Counted from the stretch's first letter, positions 7,748 through 18,418 are shown. The stretch is DNA of 64,000 bases from Coraliomargarita sp. (GCA_024638885.1 JAHEJL010000002.1:310001-374000), one strand, 5' to 3'. Translations and numbers: made by a program. Notes: generated by a model not told the origin, from the letters alone.

Positions 7748-9064
7748 TCAGGCGGTAGGCTCCTGGCCGACTTTCTTCAGCTTCCAGATCTCGGGGAACT
7801 TCCAGTGCGTCAGGGCCATCACGCCGAACGTCGCGACCCCGCCGAACACCACCGAGTTGACCGTACCCAGCAGGCGTGCCGCCAGGCCGGACTCGGCCAT
7901 GCCCAGTTCGTTGGAGCAACCGATGAAGACCGCGGTCACCGCCGAGACCCGGCCCATCATCTCGGGCGGGACGCTCGTCTGGAGGATGGTCTGGCGGATG
8001 ATCACGTTCACCGCGTCGGCCGCGCCGGCGATGAACAGGAACAGGAAGGAGAAGACGAAGGCCGCCTGCAGTCCGAGGCCGAGCGCGGAGGCTAGGGCGA
8101 TCGAGAGCGCGAAGCCGATGGTGCTCAGGCCGAAGACCGTGAAGGAAGCGTAGAGCGAGCGACCGGCATGCGCGAGGGGCGGCCGGACGATGAGGAGGAG
8201 CGACATCAGCACCGCGCCGACGGAAGAGGCGGCCCGGAGCATCCCGAAGCCGAAGGCGCCGACCTGCAGCATGTCGGCGAAGATCGGCAGCAAGGCGACC
8301 GCCCCGCCGAGGAGCACCGCGAAGAGGTCCATCGTGAACGCGCCGAGCATCACGCGCTGGCTGAGCATGAAGTCGATGCCTTGGCGGAGGCTGACGAAGA
8401 TCGGTTCGGGGCGGCGGGTCTGCAGCGTCTGCGTGGTTCGCAACGCGAAGGTCAGTCCCAGCGAGCCGGCGAAGCAAAGGGCGGTCGCGGCGTAGGCGAC
8501 GTTCTCCGCGTGTGAGAGGCCGTTCTGCTCTCCGAGCCAGACCATGAGGCCGGCCAAGCCGGGTCCGATGACGCAGGCGAGCTCGAACAAGGTGTTACGC
8601 CAGCGTACGCCGCCGGGGATAAGCTCGCGCGGGAGGATCTCGGCGATGAGGGCCTGTCGGGCGGTCGTCAGGAAGCTGCGGGCGAGCCCGCCGAGGACGA
8701 TGACTCCGTAGATGACCGTCAGCTGCGCCCAACGGGCGGACAGGAATTCGGGCAGGAACAGGAACAGGCCCAGGCTCATCATCGCGGTGAGCGCACCGAT
8801 GGCGATCCGGCGACGGTTGTTGGTGTCGGCGACATGGCCGGCGAAAAGCACGGCGCTGACGAAGGGGATGACTTCCGCGAGCCCGATGGCGCCGAGCGCC
8901 AAGGCGGCGTTTGTCCCTTCGTCCTTGGTCAGGCGATAGACCTGCCAGGCCACGGCCACGTTCTGAATCTGGATGGCCAACGTGCCGAGGACGATCGAAG
9001 CCAGGTAGAACCGGAACGACCGTGACGCGACGGCGGAAGCGGGGGCCTGGTGGGCGTGGGACAT
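7748..9064 (-). CDS. MFS transporter (MFS_3/EntS-like exporter)
   Basis: 438 residues, with about twelve hydrophobic helices and MFS loop features: ADTNNRRRIAIGAL after helix 2 (the conserved GxxaDrxgrR-type loop) and VPPEMMGRVSAVTAVF before a later helix, characteristic of the MFS_3 group. It is probably a proton-driven exporter of small molecules; substrate unknown. ATG 9064 was chosen because the longer frame runs antisense-like through the DUF1501 gene with Arg-rich nonsense. It lies 29 nt after the DUF1501 stop and 52 nt before the esterase start, co-directional with both. Confidence 0.88.
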   Translation of the reverse strand: MSHAHQAPASAVASRSFRFYLASIVLGTLAIQIQNVAVAWQVYRLTKDEGTNAALALGAIGLAEVIPFVSAVLFAGHVADTNNRRRIAIGALTAMMSLGLFLFLPEFLSARWAQLTVIYGVIVLGGLARSFLTTARQALIAEILPRELIPGGVRWRNTLFELACVIGPGLAGLMVWLGEQNGLSHAENVAYAATALCFAGSLGLTFALRTTQTLQTRRPEPIFVSLRQGIDFMLSQRVMLGAFTMDLFAVLLGGAVALLPIFADMLQVGAFGFGMLRAASSVGAVLMSLLLIVRPPLAHAGRSLYASFTVFGLSTIGFALSIALASALGLGLQAAFVFSFLFLFIAGAADAVNVIIRQTILQTSVPPEMMGRVSAVTAVFIGCSNELGMAESGLAARLLGTVNSVVFGGVATFGVMALTHWKFPEIWKLKKVGQEPTA

Positions 9065-9093
9065 CGCCGGCTGTTCTGCCGAGCGTAGGCCTG

Positions 9094-10530
<1,437 letters not shown>

Positions 10531-10532
10531 GA

Positions 10533-13500
10533 TCAGCGGGAAGTGACGGCGGCGTCGCTCGCCAGGATGGTGGAGCAGACGAGGGTGAGGGCGGCCAACG
10601 CCGGGTCGGCGGGCATCTTGGGCAGCGCAGGGGCGGGCTCGACGGCCTTCTTCTTGGCCTTGGGGTCGACCTGGGGCGACGGCGTGACTGCTGCGAGCTG
10701 CGGCGGGGTCTCCTTCTGCTGGGCATAGAGCGCCGTCAGGGCGGAGAGTTCGGCCGGGCGGGGCGCCCGGACGCAGACATGGCGGAAAGCCTGCGAGATC
10801 TGGGCTTCGACGGTCGGGGCTTCCTGGCGGACCCGGAGGGCGAGGTTCTTGGCGGCCTCGACGAACCCAGGATTATTGAGCAAGACGAGCGCCTGCAGGG
10901 GCGTGTTCGTGTTGAGACGCTTCGGCTGGCAGACCTCGCGCGAGCCGGCGTCGAAGATGAGCATGTTATCCGGCGGCGCGGTGCGCTTCCGGTAGGTGTA
11001 GAGGCTGCGGCGATTGGCGGATTCCTGGACGCTTTCGCCGCCGACCTTTTCGACGAGCTTACCCGACGCCAGCAGGGCTTGATCGCGGACCATCTCGGCG
11101 GTCAGGCGGAGAACCGGACCGCGGGCGAGGAACTTGTTCGCCGGATCCTTCTCGCGGGCTTCGGCCGTCGGGGTCGAACTTTGGCGGAAGGTCGAGCTCA
11201 GGACGAAGCGACGCAGCATCGCCTTCGTATTCCAGCCGCTGCGGACGAAATCGACGGCCAAGGTGTCAAGCAGTTCGGGATGGGTGGGGAGGTCGCCTTG
11301 CAGGCCGAGGTTCTCGCTGGTGGCGACGAGTCCGGCGCCGAAGACCTGGGCCCAGAGACGGTTGATGACGACGCGCGACGTCAGCGGGTGCTGCGGGTCC
11401 GTGAGCCAGCGGGCGAGGCCCAGTCGGTTCTTCGGCAGCGTCTCGTTCCAAGGGAAGACGCGGGTCGGCACACCGGGTTCGCAGGGCTTGGTCAGGTCAG
11501 GCTTGTCGTATTCGCCGCGGGTGAGGACGTAGCTCTTCGGCGCGAGGTCCGAGTGTTCCATCGCGAAGAAGGCGGGGGCGCTTTCCTGGTGCGCGGCGAG
11601 GGCTCGCTGGGCGTCTTGGAACTTCTGCCACGCGGCCGCATAGGCTTGGTCGAGGCGCAGCTTGGCATGCTCAGACAGGACGGATGGCGGCAGGGTCTGG
11701 ACGTCGAGCCCGTGCAGGACGGCGACTTCGGCGGCGGTCAAGGACTGACGCCAAAGTTGGATCTCATCCAACGACCCGTTGCGGAAGCCCGCGTCGCGTG
11801 AACGCGAACCGATCTCGAGGGCGTTGTCGCGGGGCTTGGCATGGAGCGTATCGCGTAGGACCGTCGTCTTGGCTTCGCGACCGTCGAGGTAGATGCGGAG
11901 TCCGGCGGCCTTGGAGGAGCCGTCATAGGTCACCGTCACGCGTCGCCAAGCGCCGACGGGAAGTTCGTCGGTCGTCTCAATCGAGGCCGCGCTGTTGGGC
12001 CAGAGATGGATCATGCTCCAGCGGAGGCGCCCCTGGACCACGAGCAGTTCGACGCCCGTGGCGTCGCCGTCGCCGGTGTAGAAGCCGGTCGAATGGAGCA
12101 CCGTGGCGCGGGCGTTCTTCTCTCCGAGCCGGAGGTGGGCCGAGAACGTGAACGGATCGAAGCGGCCGAGCTGCTTGAAGTCCGGAAGCTTGAACCCGGC
12201 GTCACCGTCGAATTTCACGGCCTGACCTTTCACGCCCGGCGCGAGTTGCAGGTCTTCCGGCGAGCCCCGGCGCTCGAAGACGGCCGGCTTGCCGCCGGCG
12301 ACGGTGTTCTCGACGCCGGACTTCGTGAACGATTCGAGAGGGAGGTGTGCGACCGGCACGGGGACTTTTACCTCGGGCTTGCCGACGTATTCCGAGCGAA
12401 CGGCGGATAGGGCCATCTCCGCGGCGGATACCGCGGCGCGGAGTGCGGCTTCCTTCTTCCGCTCGGCTTCATCCTTGTAGAGGCGCACGAACGGAGGCGG
12501 GACCTCGCCGTGGTAGGAGAGCAGGCCGTTCTCGTTCTGGTCCCCGAACATCGCGGCCAGCGAGAAGTAGTCGCGTTGGGAGATCGGGTCGTACTTGTGG
12601 TCGTGGCAGCGTGAGCACTCCATCGTCAGGCCCATGAAGCCATACCCGGCGGTCATCACGCGGTCATTGATCCCATCCTGGCGGAATTCTTCGGCGATCG
12701 AACCGCCTTCGAAGGTCATGCGGTGCAGGCGATTATAGGCCGTCGCGACGCGCTGGTCCTGGGTCGCGTCCGGCAGCAGGTCGCCGGCGAGCTGTTCGGT
12801 CAGGAACTGGTCGTAGGGCTTGTTGTCGTTGAAGGCCTTCAGCACCCAGTCGCGCCAAGGCCAGGCGAACATCGGCTTGTCGCCGGTGTAGCCCCACGTG
12901 TCGGCATAACGTGAAAGGTCGAGCCAGCCGACGGCGAGGTGTTCGCCGAAGCGCGGCGAGGAGAGCAGGGCGTCGACGCGTTTTTCATACGCGTCGGGTG
13001 ACCGGTCGGCGATGAAGGCGTCGACTTCGGCGACCGACGGAGGCAGTCCCGTCAGCGCGAACGAAGCGCGGCGGAGCAGGGTGGCGCGTTCGGCTGGCGC
13101 CGATGGCTTCAGGCCGGCTTGTTCGGCGCGCTTGAGGATGAAGGCATCCAGCGGGTCGGTCGGCCAGGCGCGGTCGTCGACGGTGGGCGTCGGCGCGGCT
13201 TTCGGACTGACGAACGCCCAATGCGGTTCGTAGACCGCGCCTTGCTTGATCCAGCGAACGAGGATGTCCTTCTCGGCGGCGCTCAGCGGACGATGCAGTT
13301 CGGGCGGCGGCATGATCGCTTCGGGGTCGTCGGAGAAGAGTCGCTCCACCATCGCGCTCTTCTTGACGTCGCCCGGGACGATGGCCACGTCGCCGCTCTT
13401 CAGTTTCTTCGTGGCACCGGCGAGTTCGTCCAGGCGCAGGCCTGCCTTGCGGCCTTTGTTGGCGTCGGGCCCATGGCAGCCGTAGCATCGGTCCGAGAGG

Positions 13501-13604
13501 ATGGGGCGGACGTCGCGATTGAAACTCACCGCCGGCTCTTCCGCGCATGCCGCGGCGCTCAGGCAGCAAGCCGCGAGGAGCATGAAAGCGGGGTGAGACT
13601 TCAT
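10533..13604 (-). CDS. Secreted PSCyt1-DUF1549-LamG-DUF1553 haem protein
   Basis: 1023 residues from ATG 13604, giving a signal peptide (MKSHPAFMLLAACCLSAAACA). Domains in order: PSCyt1 with haem-c motif CYGCH (Cys40, Cys43, His44); DUF1549 (about 150-370) with a second CxxCH, CSRCHDHKYDPI near 329; a LamG-like carbohydrate-binding jelly roll (about 490-660); DUF1553 (about 725-990) with TDPQHPLTSRVVINRLW. Both haem sites imply periplasmic electron transfer. The protein probably works with the DUF1501 product encoded 2 nt downstream. The longer in-frame start at 13679 would hide the signal peptide and was rejected. Substrate unknown; the LamG insertion supports glycan binding. Confidence 0.93.
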   Translation of the reverse strand: MKSHPAFMLLAACCLSAAACAEEPAVSFNRDVRPILSDRCYGCHGPDANKGRKAGLRLDELAGATKKLKSGDVAIVPGDVKKSAMVERLFSDDPEAIMPPPELHRPLSAAEKDILVRWIKQGAVYEPHWAFVSPKAAPTPTVDDRAWPTDPLDAFILKRAEQAGLKPSAPAERATLLRRASFALTGLPPSVAEVDAFIADRSPDAYEKRVDALLSSPRFGEHLAVGWLDLSRYADTWGYTGDKPMFAWPWRDWVLKAFNDNKPYDQFLTEQLAGDLLPDATQDQRVATAYNRLHRMTFEGGSIAEEFRQDGINDRVMTAGYGFMGLTMECSRCHDHKYDPISQRDYFSLAAMFGDQNENGLLSYHGEVPPPFVRLYKDEAERKKEAALRAAVSAAEMALSAVRSEYVGKPEVKVPVPVAHLPLESFTKSGVENTVAGGKPAVFERRGSPEDLQLAPGVKGQAVKFDGDAGFKLPDFKQLGRFDPFTFSAHLRLGEKNARATVLHSTGFYTGDGDATGVELLVVQGRLRWSMIHLWPNSAASIETTDELPVGAWRRVTVTYDGSSKAAGLRIYLDGREAKTTVLRDTLHAKPRDNALEIGSRSRDAGFRNGSLDEIQLWRQSLTAAEVAVLHGLDVQTLPPSVLSEHAKLRLDQAYAAAWQKFQDAQRALAAHQESAPAFFAMEHSDLAPKSYVLTRGEYDKPDLTKPCEPGVPTRVFPWNETLPKNRLGLARWLTDPQHPLTSRVVINRLWAQVFGAGLVATSENLGLQGDLPTHPELLDTLAVDFVRSGWNTKAMLRRFVLSSTFRQSSTPTAEAREKDPANKFLARGPVLRLTAEMVRDQALLASGKLVEKVGGESVQESANRRSLYTYRKRTAPPDNMLIFDAGSREVCQPKRLNTNTPLQALVLLNNPGFVEAAKNLALRVRQEAPTVEAQISQAFRHVCVRAPRPAELSALTALYAQQKETPPQLAAVTPSPQVDPKAKKKAVEPAPALPKMPADPALAALTLVCSTILASDAAVTSR

Positions 13605-13760
13605 CGTGGGTCCGACACTCAATTTCCGACGCCTGTTCCTGTCCATCCGAAGACTTGAGTTGATCTCCTTAGGGGCCAAATGCTCGGTCGACCTGTTTCG
13701 GTCTTATCGGGGCCAGCTTTCTGGGGGCTTTAACCTGTGCAGGCTCTGCGGATGATGTTA

Positions 13761-13792
13761 TTAATGACTGATTCAGTCATATCTGTCATTAA
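13761..13792. promoter_or_regulatory. Nested inverted repeat in the divergent glmM / DUF1553 promoter region
   Basis: The 245-base gap between two divergent genes holds TTAATGAC (13761-13768) and its exact inverse GTCATTAA (13785-13792), 16 bases apart. Within it lies a second perfect inverted repeat ATGACTG-ATT-CAGTCAT (13764-13780). The arrangement looks like an operator for a dimeric regulator or an alternative hairpin. It sits 58 bases before the glmM start and could serve either direction. The rest of the gap (13605-13849) shows an A/T-rich strip 13751-13830 and no gene. Confidence 0.5.
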
Positions 13793-13849
13793 GGATGGTT
13801 TTCAATCATTTAGTATTGCAAGTTGCTCACAATCAACCCGAATAAGGGC

Positions 13850-15205
13850 ATGGCCACCCAACTCTTCGGCACGGACGGCATCCGCGGTAAGGCGAACGAA
13901 TACCCGATCACGCCGGAGATCGCCCTGCGCATCGGGCAAGCCATCTCGCGCGTGCTGCGTTCCAGCGGCGCGAACCATAATCGCGTCATCATCGGCAAGG
14001 ACACCCGTATCTCCGGCTACATGCTCGAGACCGCGCTGACGAGCGGCCTGGTTTCGAGCGGCATGGATGTCTTTCTCGTCGGTCCGATGCCGACACCGGC
14101 GGTGGCGCATCTGACGAAGACCATGGGCTGCGGCGCGGGCATCATGCTCACCGCTTCGCACAATCCTTACGAAGATAACGGCCTGAAGATCTTCGGCCCG
14201 GACGGCTTCAAGCTTTCCGACGACCTGGAAGCGCTCGTCGAACAGGAAGTCCTGTACGACGTGAAGGCGAACGGCGTGACGGGCGACAAGATCGGTAAGG
14301 CCTATCGTATCGACGACGCCCGCGGCCGCTACATCGAGTTCGTGAAGCAGAGCCTCGGCAACACGCGGCTCGACGGCATGAAGATCGTCGTCGATTGCGG
14401 GCATGGCGCCGGCTACCTGCTGGCCCCGCTCATCTTCAAGGAACTCGGCGCCAAGGTCGTCAAACTCGGCGTCGATCCAGATGGCATCAACATCAACGCC
14501 GGCGTCGGCGCGCTTTATCCCGAATTCGCCGGCAAGGTCGTCAAGGAGCAGGGCGCCGACCTCGGCATCTCGCTCGACGGTGACGCCGACCGCGTGATCT
14601 TCAGCGACGCCAGCGGCGCGACCGTCTCCGGTGACCGCGTGCTGGCGCTCAGCGCGTTGGCGCTGAAGGAAGAGGGTAAGCTTTCCGGCAACACCATGGT
14701 CTGCACGGTGATGTCCAATCTCGGCCTGCATGAGGCCATGCGCAAGGCAGGGGTCGGCGTGGTCACCACGGCCGTCAGCGACCGTCACGTCATCGAAGCC
14801 CTGCGTAAGGGCGGATATTCCTTCGGGGGCGAGAATTCCGGCCACCTGATCTTCGCGGACTACGCCTCGACCGGGGATGGTATCCTGAGCGCCCTGCAGG
14901 TCCTTCGCTTCATGCGCAAGAAGGGCGCCACGCTGGCCGACCTCGCCGCCGGCATGCGCGAATACCCGCAGGCCTTGGTGAACCTCAAGGTCCGTGCCCG
15001 CGTGCCGCTCGTGCAGCTCAACGCCCTGCAGGAAGAAATCCGCAAAGCCGACGCCGCCTTCGGCAACGCCGGTCGCCACCTCATCCGTTACTCCGGGACC
15101 GAGAACAAGCTGCGCATCCTCGTCGAACACCAGGATCAGGCCGAGGTCGTCCGCTGGTCGCAGGCCTTCAAGACGGCCGTCGAGGCCGATTTCGAGACCC
15201 TCTGA
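13850..15205 (+). CDS. glmM: Phosphoglucosamine mutase GlmM
   Basis: Converts glucosamine-6-phosphate to glucosamine-1-phosphate for UDP-GlcNAc, hence peptidoglycan and LPS. 451 residues, the usual length. N-terminal LFGTDGIRGKAN, phosphoserine loop TASHNPYEDNG (Ser103), metal loop LDGDADRV near 240, sugar-binding GGENSGH and phosphate-binding R-Y-S-G-T-E-N near the C terminus. ATG 13850 is chosen over an in-frame start at 13823 because it begins directly at MATQLFGTDGIRG as in the family. First gene of a three-gene amino-sugar operon; the next start is 1 nt after its stop. Confidence 0.96.
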   Translation: MATQLFGTDGIRGKANEYPITPEIALRIGQAISRVLRSSGANHNRVIIGKDTRISGYMLETALTSGLVSSGMDVFLVGPMPTPAVAHLTKTMGCGAGIMLTASHNPYEDNGLKIFGPDGFKLSDDLEALVEQEVLYDVKANGVTGDKIGKAYRIDDARGRYIEFVKQSLGNTRLDGMKIVVDCGHGAGYLLAPLIFKELGAKVVKLGVDPDGININAGVGALYPEFAGKVVKEQGADLGISLDGDADRVIFSDASGATVSGDRVLALSALALKEEGKLSGNTMVCTVMSNLGLHEAMRKAGVGVVTTAVSDRHVIEALRKGGYSFGGENSGHLIFADYASTGDGILSALQVLRFMRKKGATLADLAAGMREYPQALVNLKVRARVPLVQLNALQEEIRKADAAFGNAGRHLIRYSGTENKLRILVEHQDQAEVVRWSQAFKTAVEADFETL

Positions 15206-15206
15206 G

Positions 15207-16091
15207 ATGGCCACTTTCCATATTCCGCCGACGAGCGAGTCGAAAGGCTGTCATCCGTTGACGCTGACGCGTGAGCTCGGCGACTTCCCCTTGGCCAACG
15301 TCCCGCTGCGTCGTCACCAGCAGGCGGCATTATTGACGTCGGGACTGACCGAAGTCTCGTCCGCCGAGGCGGACGTCGTCGTCCATCCGGCCGCTTGGTT
15401 CGCTCCGGCCGAACTCGCGACCTTCCTCGCGGACGCCTCTTATGGCTCACTGGTGGCGGCGGATGGCTCGGTGCTCCTGACCCGCAAGGTCGGCAGCCGC
15501 GCCCTGCAGGCCGCCCAGTCCTTCGCGATCACGTACAGTTGGGACCTGCTCAGGGCCAACGTCGAAGCGATGACCGCCCGCAAGGCCTACGTCCAGGAAT
15601 CGGGCGCGCATCCTTCGCTCTATGTCGACGGACGGCTCCAGGTCGGCAAGGGCACGAAGATCCTGCCGGGCGTCGTCATCGAAGGCGACGTCATCATCGG
15701 CGACCACTGTAAGGTCGGCCCGAATTGCTACATCCGCGGCTCGACGTCCATCGGGGACAAGTGCCACGTCGGTCAGGCCGTCGAGATCAAGAACTCGATC
15801 CTCCTGCCGGGCACGAACGTCGGTCACCTGTCATACCTCGGCGATTCGATCCTCGGGGAGAAGGTCAACTTCGGCGCCGGTACCATCACGTCGAACCTCC
15901 GGCATGACGGCGGCGCGCATCGCAGCCCGATCGAAGGTCGCATGGTCGATACGGGCCGCCGCAAGCTCGGGGCGATCGTGGGCGACGGCGTCCACACCGG
16001 CATCCACACCTCCCTCTATCCCGGCCGGAAGCTCTGGCCCAAGACCTCGACGCTCCCGGGCGCGATCGTCGACAAGGACCTCCTTTCCTGA
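15207..16091 (+). CDS. GlmU-acetyltransferase-like left-handed beta-helix protein
   Basis: 294 residues. Residues about 140-290 form hexapeptide repeats (GRLQVGKGTKILPGVVIEGDVIIGD and so on). They include VGHLSYLGDSILGEKVNFGAGTITSNLRHDG, matching the GlmU acetyltransferase block in which the His is the catalytic base. About 130 N-terminal residues (HPLTLTRELGDFPLANVPLRRHQ) resemble only the start of a nucleotidyltransferase, and no G-G-x-G-T-R uridylyltransferase loop is seen. Placement exactly between glmM and glmS (gaps 1 and 2 nt) argues that it makes N-acetylglucosamine-1-phosphate. Whether it also transfers UMP is doubtful. It could alternatively be a sugar-nucleotide acetyltransferase for envelope glycans. 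Confidence 0.8.
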   Translation: MATFHIPPTSESKGCHPLTLTRELGDFPLANVPLRRHQQAALLTSGLTEVSSAEADVVVHPAAWFAPAELATFLADASYGSLVAADGSVLLTRKVGSRALQAAQSFAITYSWDLLRANVEAMTARKAYVQESGAHPSLYVDGRLQVGKGTKILPGVVIEGDVIIGDHCKVGPNCYIRGSTSIGDKCHVGQAVEIKNSILLPGTNVGHLSYLGDSILGEKVNFGAGTITSNLRHDGGAHRSPIEGRMVDTGRRKLGAIVGDGVHTGIHTSLYPGRKLWPKTSTLPGAIVDKDLLS

Positions 16092-16093
16092 CC

Positions 16094-17932
16094 ATGTGCG
16101 GCATCGTCGGCTATGTCGGTCGCTCCGCGGCCACTCCTGTCCTCCTCGGCGGCCTCCGTCGCCTGGAATACCGCGGCTATGACTCCGCGGGCATCTCCTT
16201 GCAGGACGGGAAGGAACTCCTGACCGTCCGGGCCGTCGGCAAGGTCGCCCGGCTCGCGGACAAGGTCCGTGCCGATTGGCCGGAGGCGCGTCAGTCGCGC
16301 TGCGTCGTTGGCATCGCCCATACGCGTTGGGCCACGCACGGCGCGCCCACCGAAGCGAACGCGCACCCGCATGCCGACGCCACCGGCCGCATCCGCCTGG
16401 TGCATAACGGCATCATCGAGAACTACCGCGCCTTGCGCGCGAAGCTGGAAGCCAAGGGCCATGTCTTCGCGTCCGAGACCGACACCGAAGCCGTCGCCCG
16501 GCTTGTCGGCGAATATTACAAGGGCGACCTGCGTAAGGCCGTCATCAGCGCCCTGCGCCAGGTCGAAGGCGCCTACGGCATCGCCGTCATCTCCGCCGAC
16601 GAACCCGGCCGGATCGTCGTCGCCCGCAAGGGCAGCCCGCTCGTGATCGGCGTCGGCGAAGGGGAGTGCCTGATCGCTTCCGACCCTTCGGCCATCATCT
16701 CGCATACCCGTCGCGTCATCTACCTCGACGACGGCGACGTGGCCGTCGTCACCGCGGACAACGTCGACATCACCGACCTGAACCACGCGCCGATGGACCG
16801 CGATGTCGCCGAGCTCGAGTTCGAAGCCGGCGCGGTGGAGAAGGGCGGCTACGAGCACTTCATGCTCAAGGAGATCCACGAGCAGCCGGAGTCGGTCCGG
16901 AACGCGCTCCGTGGCCGTCTCGACCTCCTCAACGGCACGGCCGTGCTTTCGGGCATGGGCGCCACGGCCCGCGAGCTCCTCGACCTGCAACGCATCGTCA
17001 TGGTCGGCTGCGGCACGTCGCTGCACGCCGGCATGGTCGGCGACTTCGCCTTCGAGGACCTGGCCGCGCTGCAGGCAGAGGTACAGCCCGCGGCGGAGTT
17101 CCGTTATCGTAATCCGTTGGTCGACGGCCGGGACCTCGTCGTGGCCATCTCCCAGTCGGGCGAGACCGCCGACACCTTGGCCGCGGTCCGCGAAGCCAAG
17201 GACAAAGGCGCCATGATCATGGGACTCGTCAACGTCGTCGGCTCGACCATCGCCCGTGAGGCCGGCCGCGGCGTCTACCTGCACGCCGGCCCCGAGATCT
17301 CCGTCGCCTCGACCAAGGCTTTCACCGGCCAGGTCGCCGTCCTGTTGCTCATGGCCTTGAAGCTGGGGCGTGGGCGTCGTCTGTCCCGTGAGCGCGGCCT
17401 GGCCTTGGCCGCCGAGATCGCCCGCCTGCCTGAGCTCATCGAAGCCGTCCTGAAGCAGGACGCCGCCATCGCGAAGGTCGCCGCGAGCATGGTCAAGCAT
17501 GAGCATGCGTTCTTCCTCGGTCGCGGCCCGATGTATCCCGTGGCCTTGGAAGGCGCCCTCAAGCTCAAGGAGATCTCGTACATCCATGCGGAGGGCTTCC
17601 ATGCCGCCGAGCTCAAGCACGGCCCCATCGCCTTGCTGACGCCCGGCATGCCCGTCGTCGTGCTCGCCAACCGTTCGCCCGTCGTCGACAAGACCTTGGG
17701 CAACGCCGAGGAGTGCAAGGCGCGCGGGGCGCATATCATCGCCGTGGTCACCGAGGGCGGGCCTGAGGCCGCGATCGCCGACGAGGTCATCCGGATCCCC
17801 GATTGCGATCCTTTGGTCGCGACCATCCCGGCCGCCGTCGCGTTGCAGCTCCTGTCCTATCATGTGGCCCGCCTGCGGGGCTGCCCGATCGACCAGCCGC
17901 GCAACTTGGCGAAGTCCGTGACCGTCGAGTAA
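16094..17932 (+). CDS. glmS: Glutamine--fructose-6-phosphate aminotransferase GlmS
   Basis: 612 residues, standard length. Cys2 (MCGIVGYVG) is the glutaminase nucleophile, with HTRWATHG and NGIIENY glutamine-site motifs. Two SIS domains follow at about 290-430 and 460-600, with GCGTS, ISQSGETADT, ASTKAFTGQV and the C-terminal P-R-N-L-A-K-S-V-T-V-E. Makes glucosamine-6-phosphate from fructose-6-phosphate and glutamine in the cytoplasm. Third gene of the glm operon. I see no glmS-ribozyme-like leader here, and none would be expected in an internal operon position. Confidence 0.97.
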   Translation: MCGIVGYVGRSAATPVLLGGLRRLEYRGYDSAGISLQDGKELLTVRAVGKVARLADKVRADWPEARQSRCVVGIAHTRWATHGAPTEANAHPHADATGRIRLVHNGIIENYRALRAKLEAKGHVFASETDTEAVARLVGEYYKGDLRKAVISALRQVEGAYGIAVISADEPGRIVVARKGSPLVIGVGEGECLIASDPSAIISHTRRVIYLDDGDVAVVTADNVDITDLNHAPMDRDVAELEFEAGAVEKGGYEHFMLKEIHEQPESVRNALRGRLDLLNGTAVLSGMGATARELLDLQRIVMVGCGTSLHAGMVGDFAFEDLAALQAEVQPAAEFRYRNPLVDGRDLVVAISQSGETADTLAAVREAKDKGAMIMGLVNVVGSTIAREAGRGVYLHAGPEISVASTKAFTGQVAVLLLMALKLGRGRRLSRERGLALAAEIARLPELIEAVLKQDAAIAKVAASMVKHEHAFFLGRGPMYPVALEGALKLKEISYIHAEGFHAAELKHGPIALLTPGMPVVVLANRSPVVDKTLGNAEECKARGAHIIAVVTEGGPEAAIADEVIRIPDCDPLVATIPAAVALQLLSYHVARLRGCPIDQPRNLAKSVTVE

Positions 17933-17957
17933 GGGGATCGCCTCAGCGATACACCCC
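17933..17957 (+). other. Hairpin after glmS without T-tract
   Basis: Directly after the glmS stop GGGG-ATCGC-CTCA-GCGAT-ACA-CCCC can fold into a two-part stem (17933-17957). There is no following T-run, so it is a weak candidate for Rho-dependent termination or mRNA 3'-end stabilisation before the small zinc-knuckle gene. Confidence 0.3.
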
Positions 17958-18006
17958 AGTCCCTTGCCGTTGCTTGCGCCGGTGGGCGGACCTTGCTCGA
18001 CGTGCC

Positions 18007-18330
18007 ATGAACGAACGAACCAAGAAGAAGTGCCGCTGCTGCCAGAAGACGAAACCCCTCGACCTGTTCCACCGACTGGAAGGCACCGCGGCGATCCATC
18101 CGTTCTGCCGGCCTTGCCTGGGCGCGGCGGCCCGCCGGCGCTCGGCCTTGCGGGGCGCCCGCCGGACGGAGACCACCCGGGCGTGCGCCCAGTGCGGCCA
18201 GGACCTGCCCGTCCAGATGTTCCACTGGCTGCGGGCCTCGGGCAGCTACCACAGCTACTGCCGCCCGTGCCATGCGGCCTACATGGCCGAACGCTACCGT
18301 CGCCTGCAGGGCGAACGGCGTCGTGCTTGA
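18007..18330 (+). CDS. Small protein with two tandem CxxC...CxxC zinc knuckles
   Basis: 107 residues, basic, no signal peptide. It is an exact internal duplication: C9-x-C11-C12...C34-x2-C37 and C60-x2-C63...C85-x2-C88, each pair separated by 21 residues and repeated with a period of 51. Shared landmarks are L/M-F-H after the first CxxC and a YC/FCRPC at the second. The arrangement resembles the zinc-binding halves seen in HNH/treble-clef nucleic-acid proteins, but no HNH catalytic His-Asn-His is evident. The C terminus is Arg-rich (RYRRLQGERRRA). Probably a nucleic-acid-binding or assembly protein; family not recognised. The start is ATG 18007; a longer frame into glmS is rejected. Confidence 0.65.
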   Translation: MNERTKKKCRCCQKTKPLDLFHRLEGTAAIHPFCRPCLGAAARRRSALRGARRTETTRACAQCGQDLPVQMFHWLRASGSYHSYCRPCHAAYMAERYRRLQGERRRA

Positions 18331-18343
18331 AAAGGTTTCCCGC

Positions 18344-18418
<75 letters not shown>

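Noticed and set aside
16016..17863. 615-codon frame antisense to glmS
   Set aside because: Mirror of the glmS codon bias; Asp/Gly/Ala low-complexity product with no recognisable motif.
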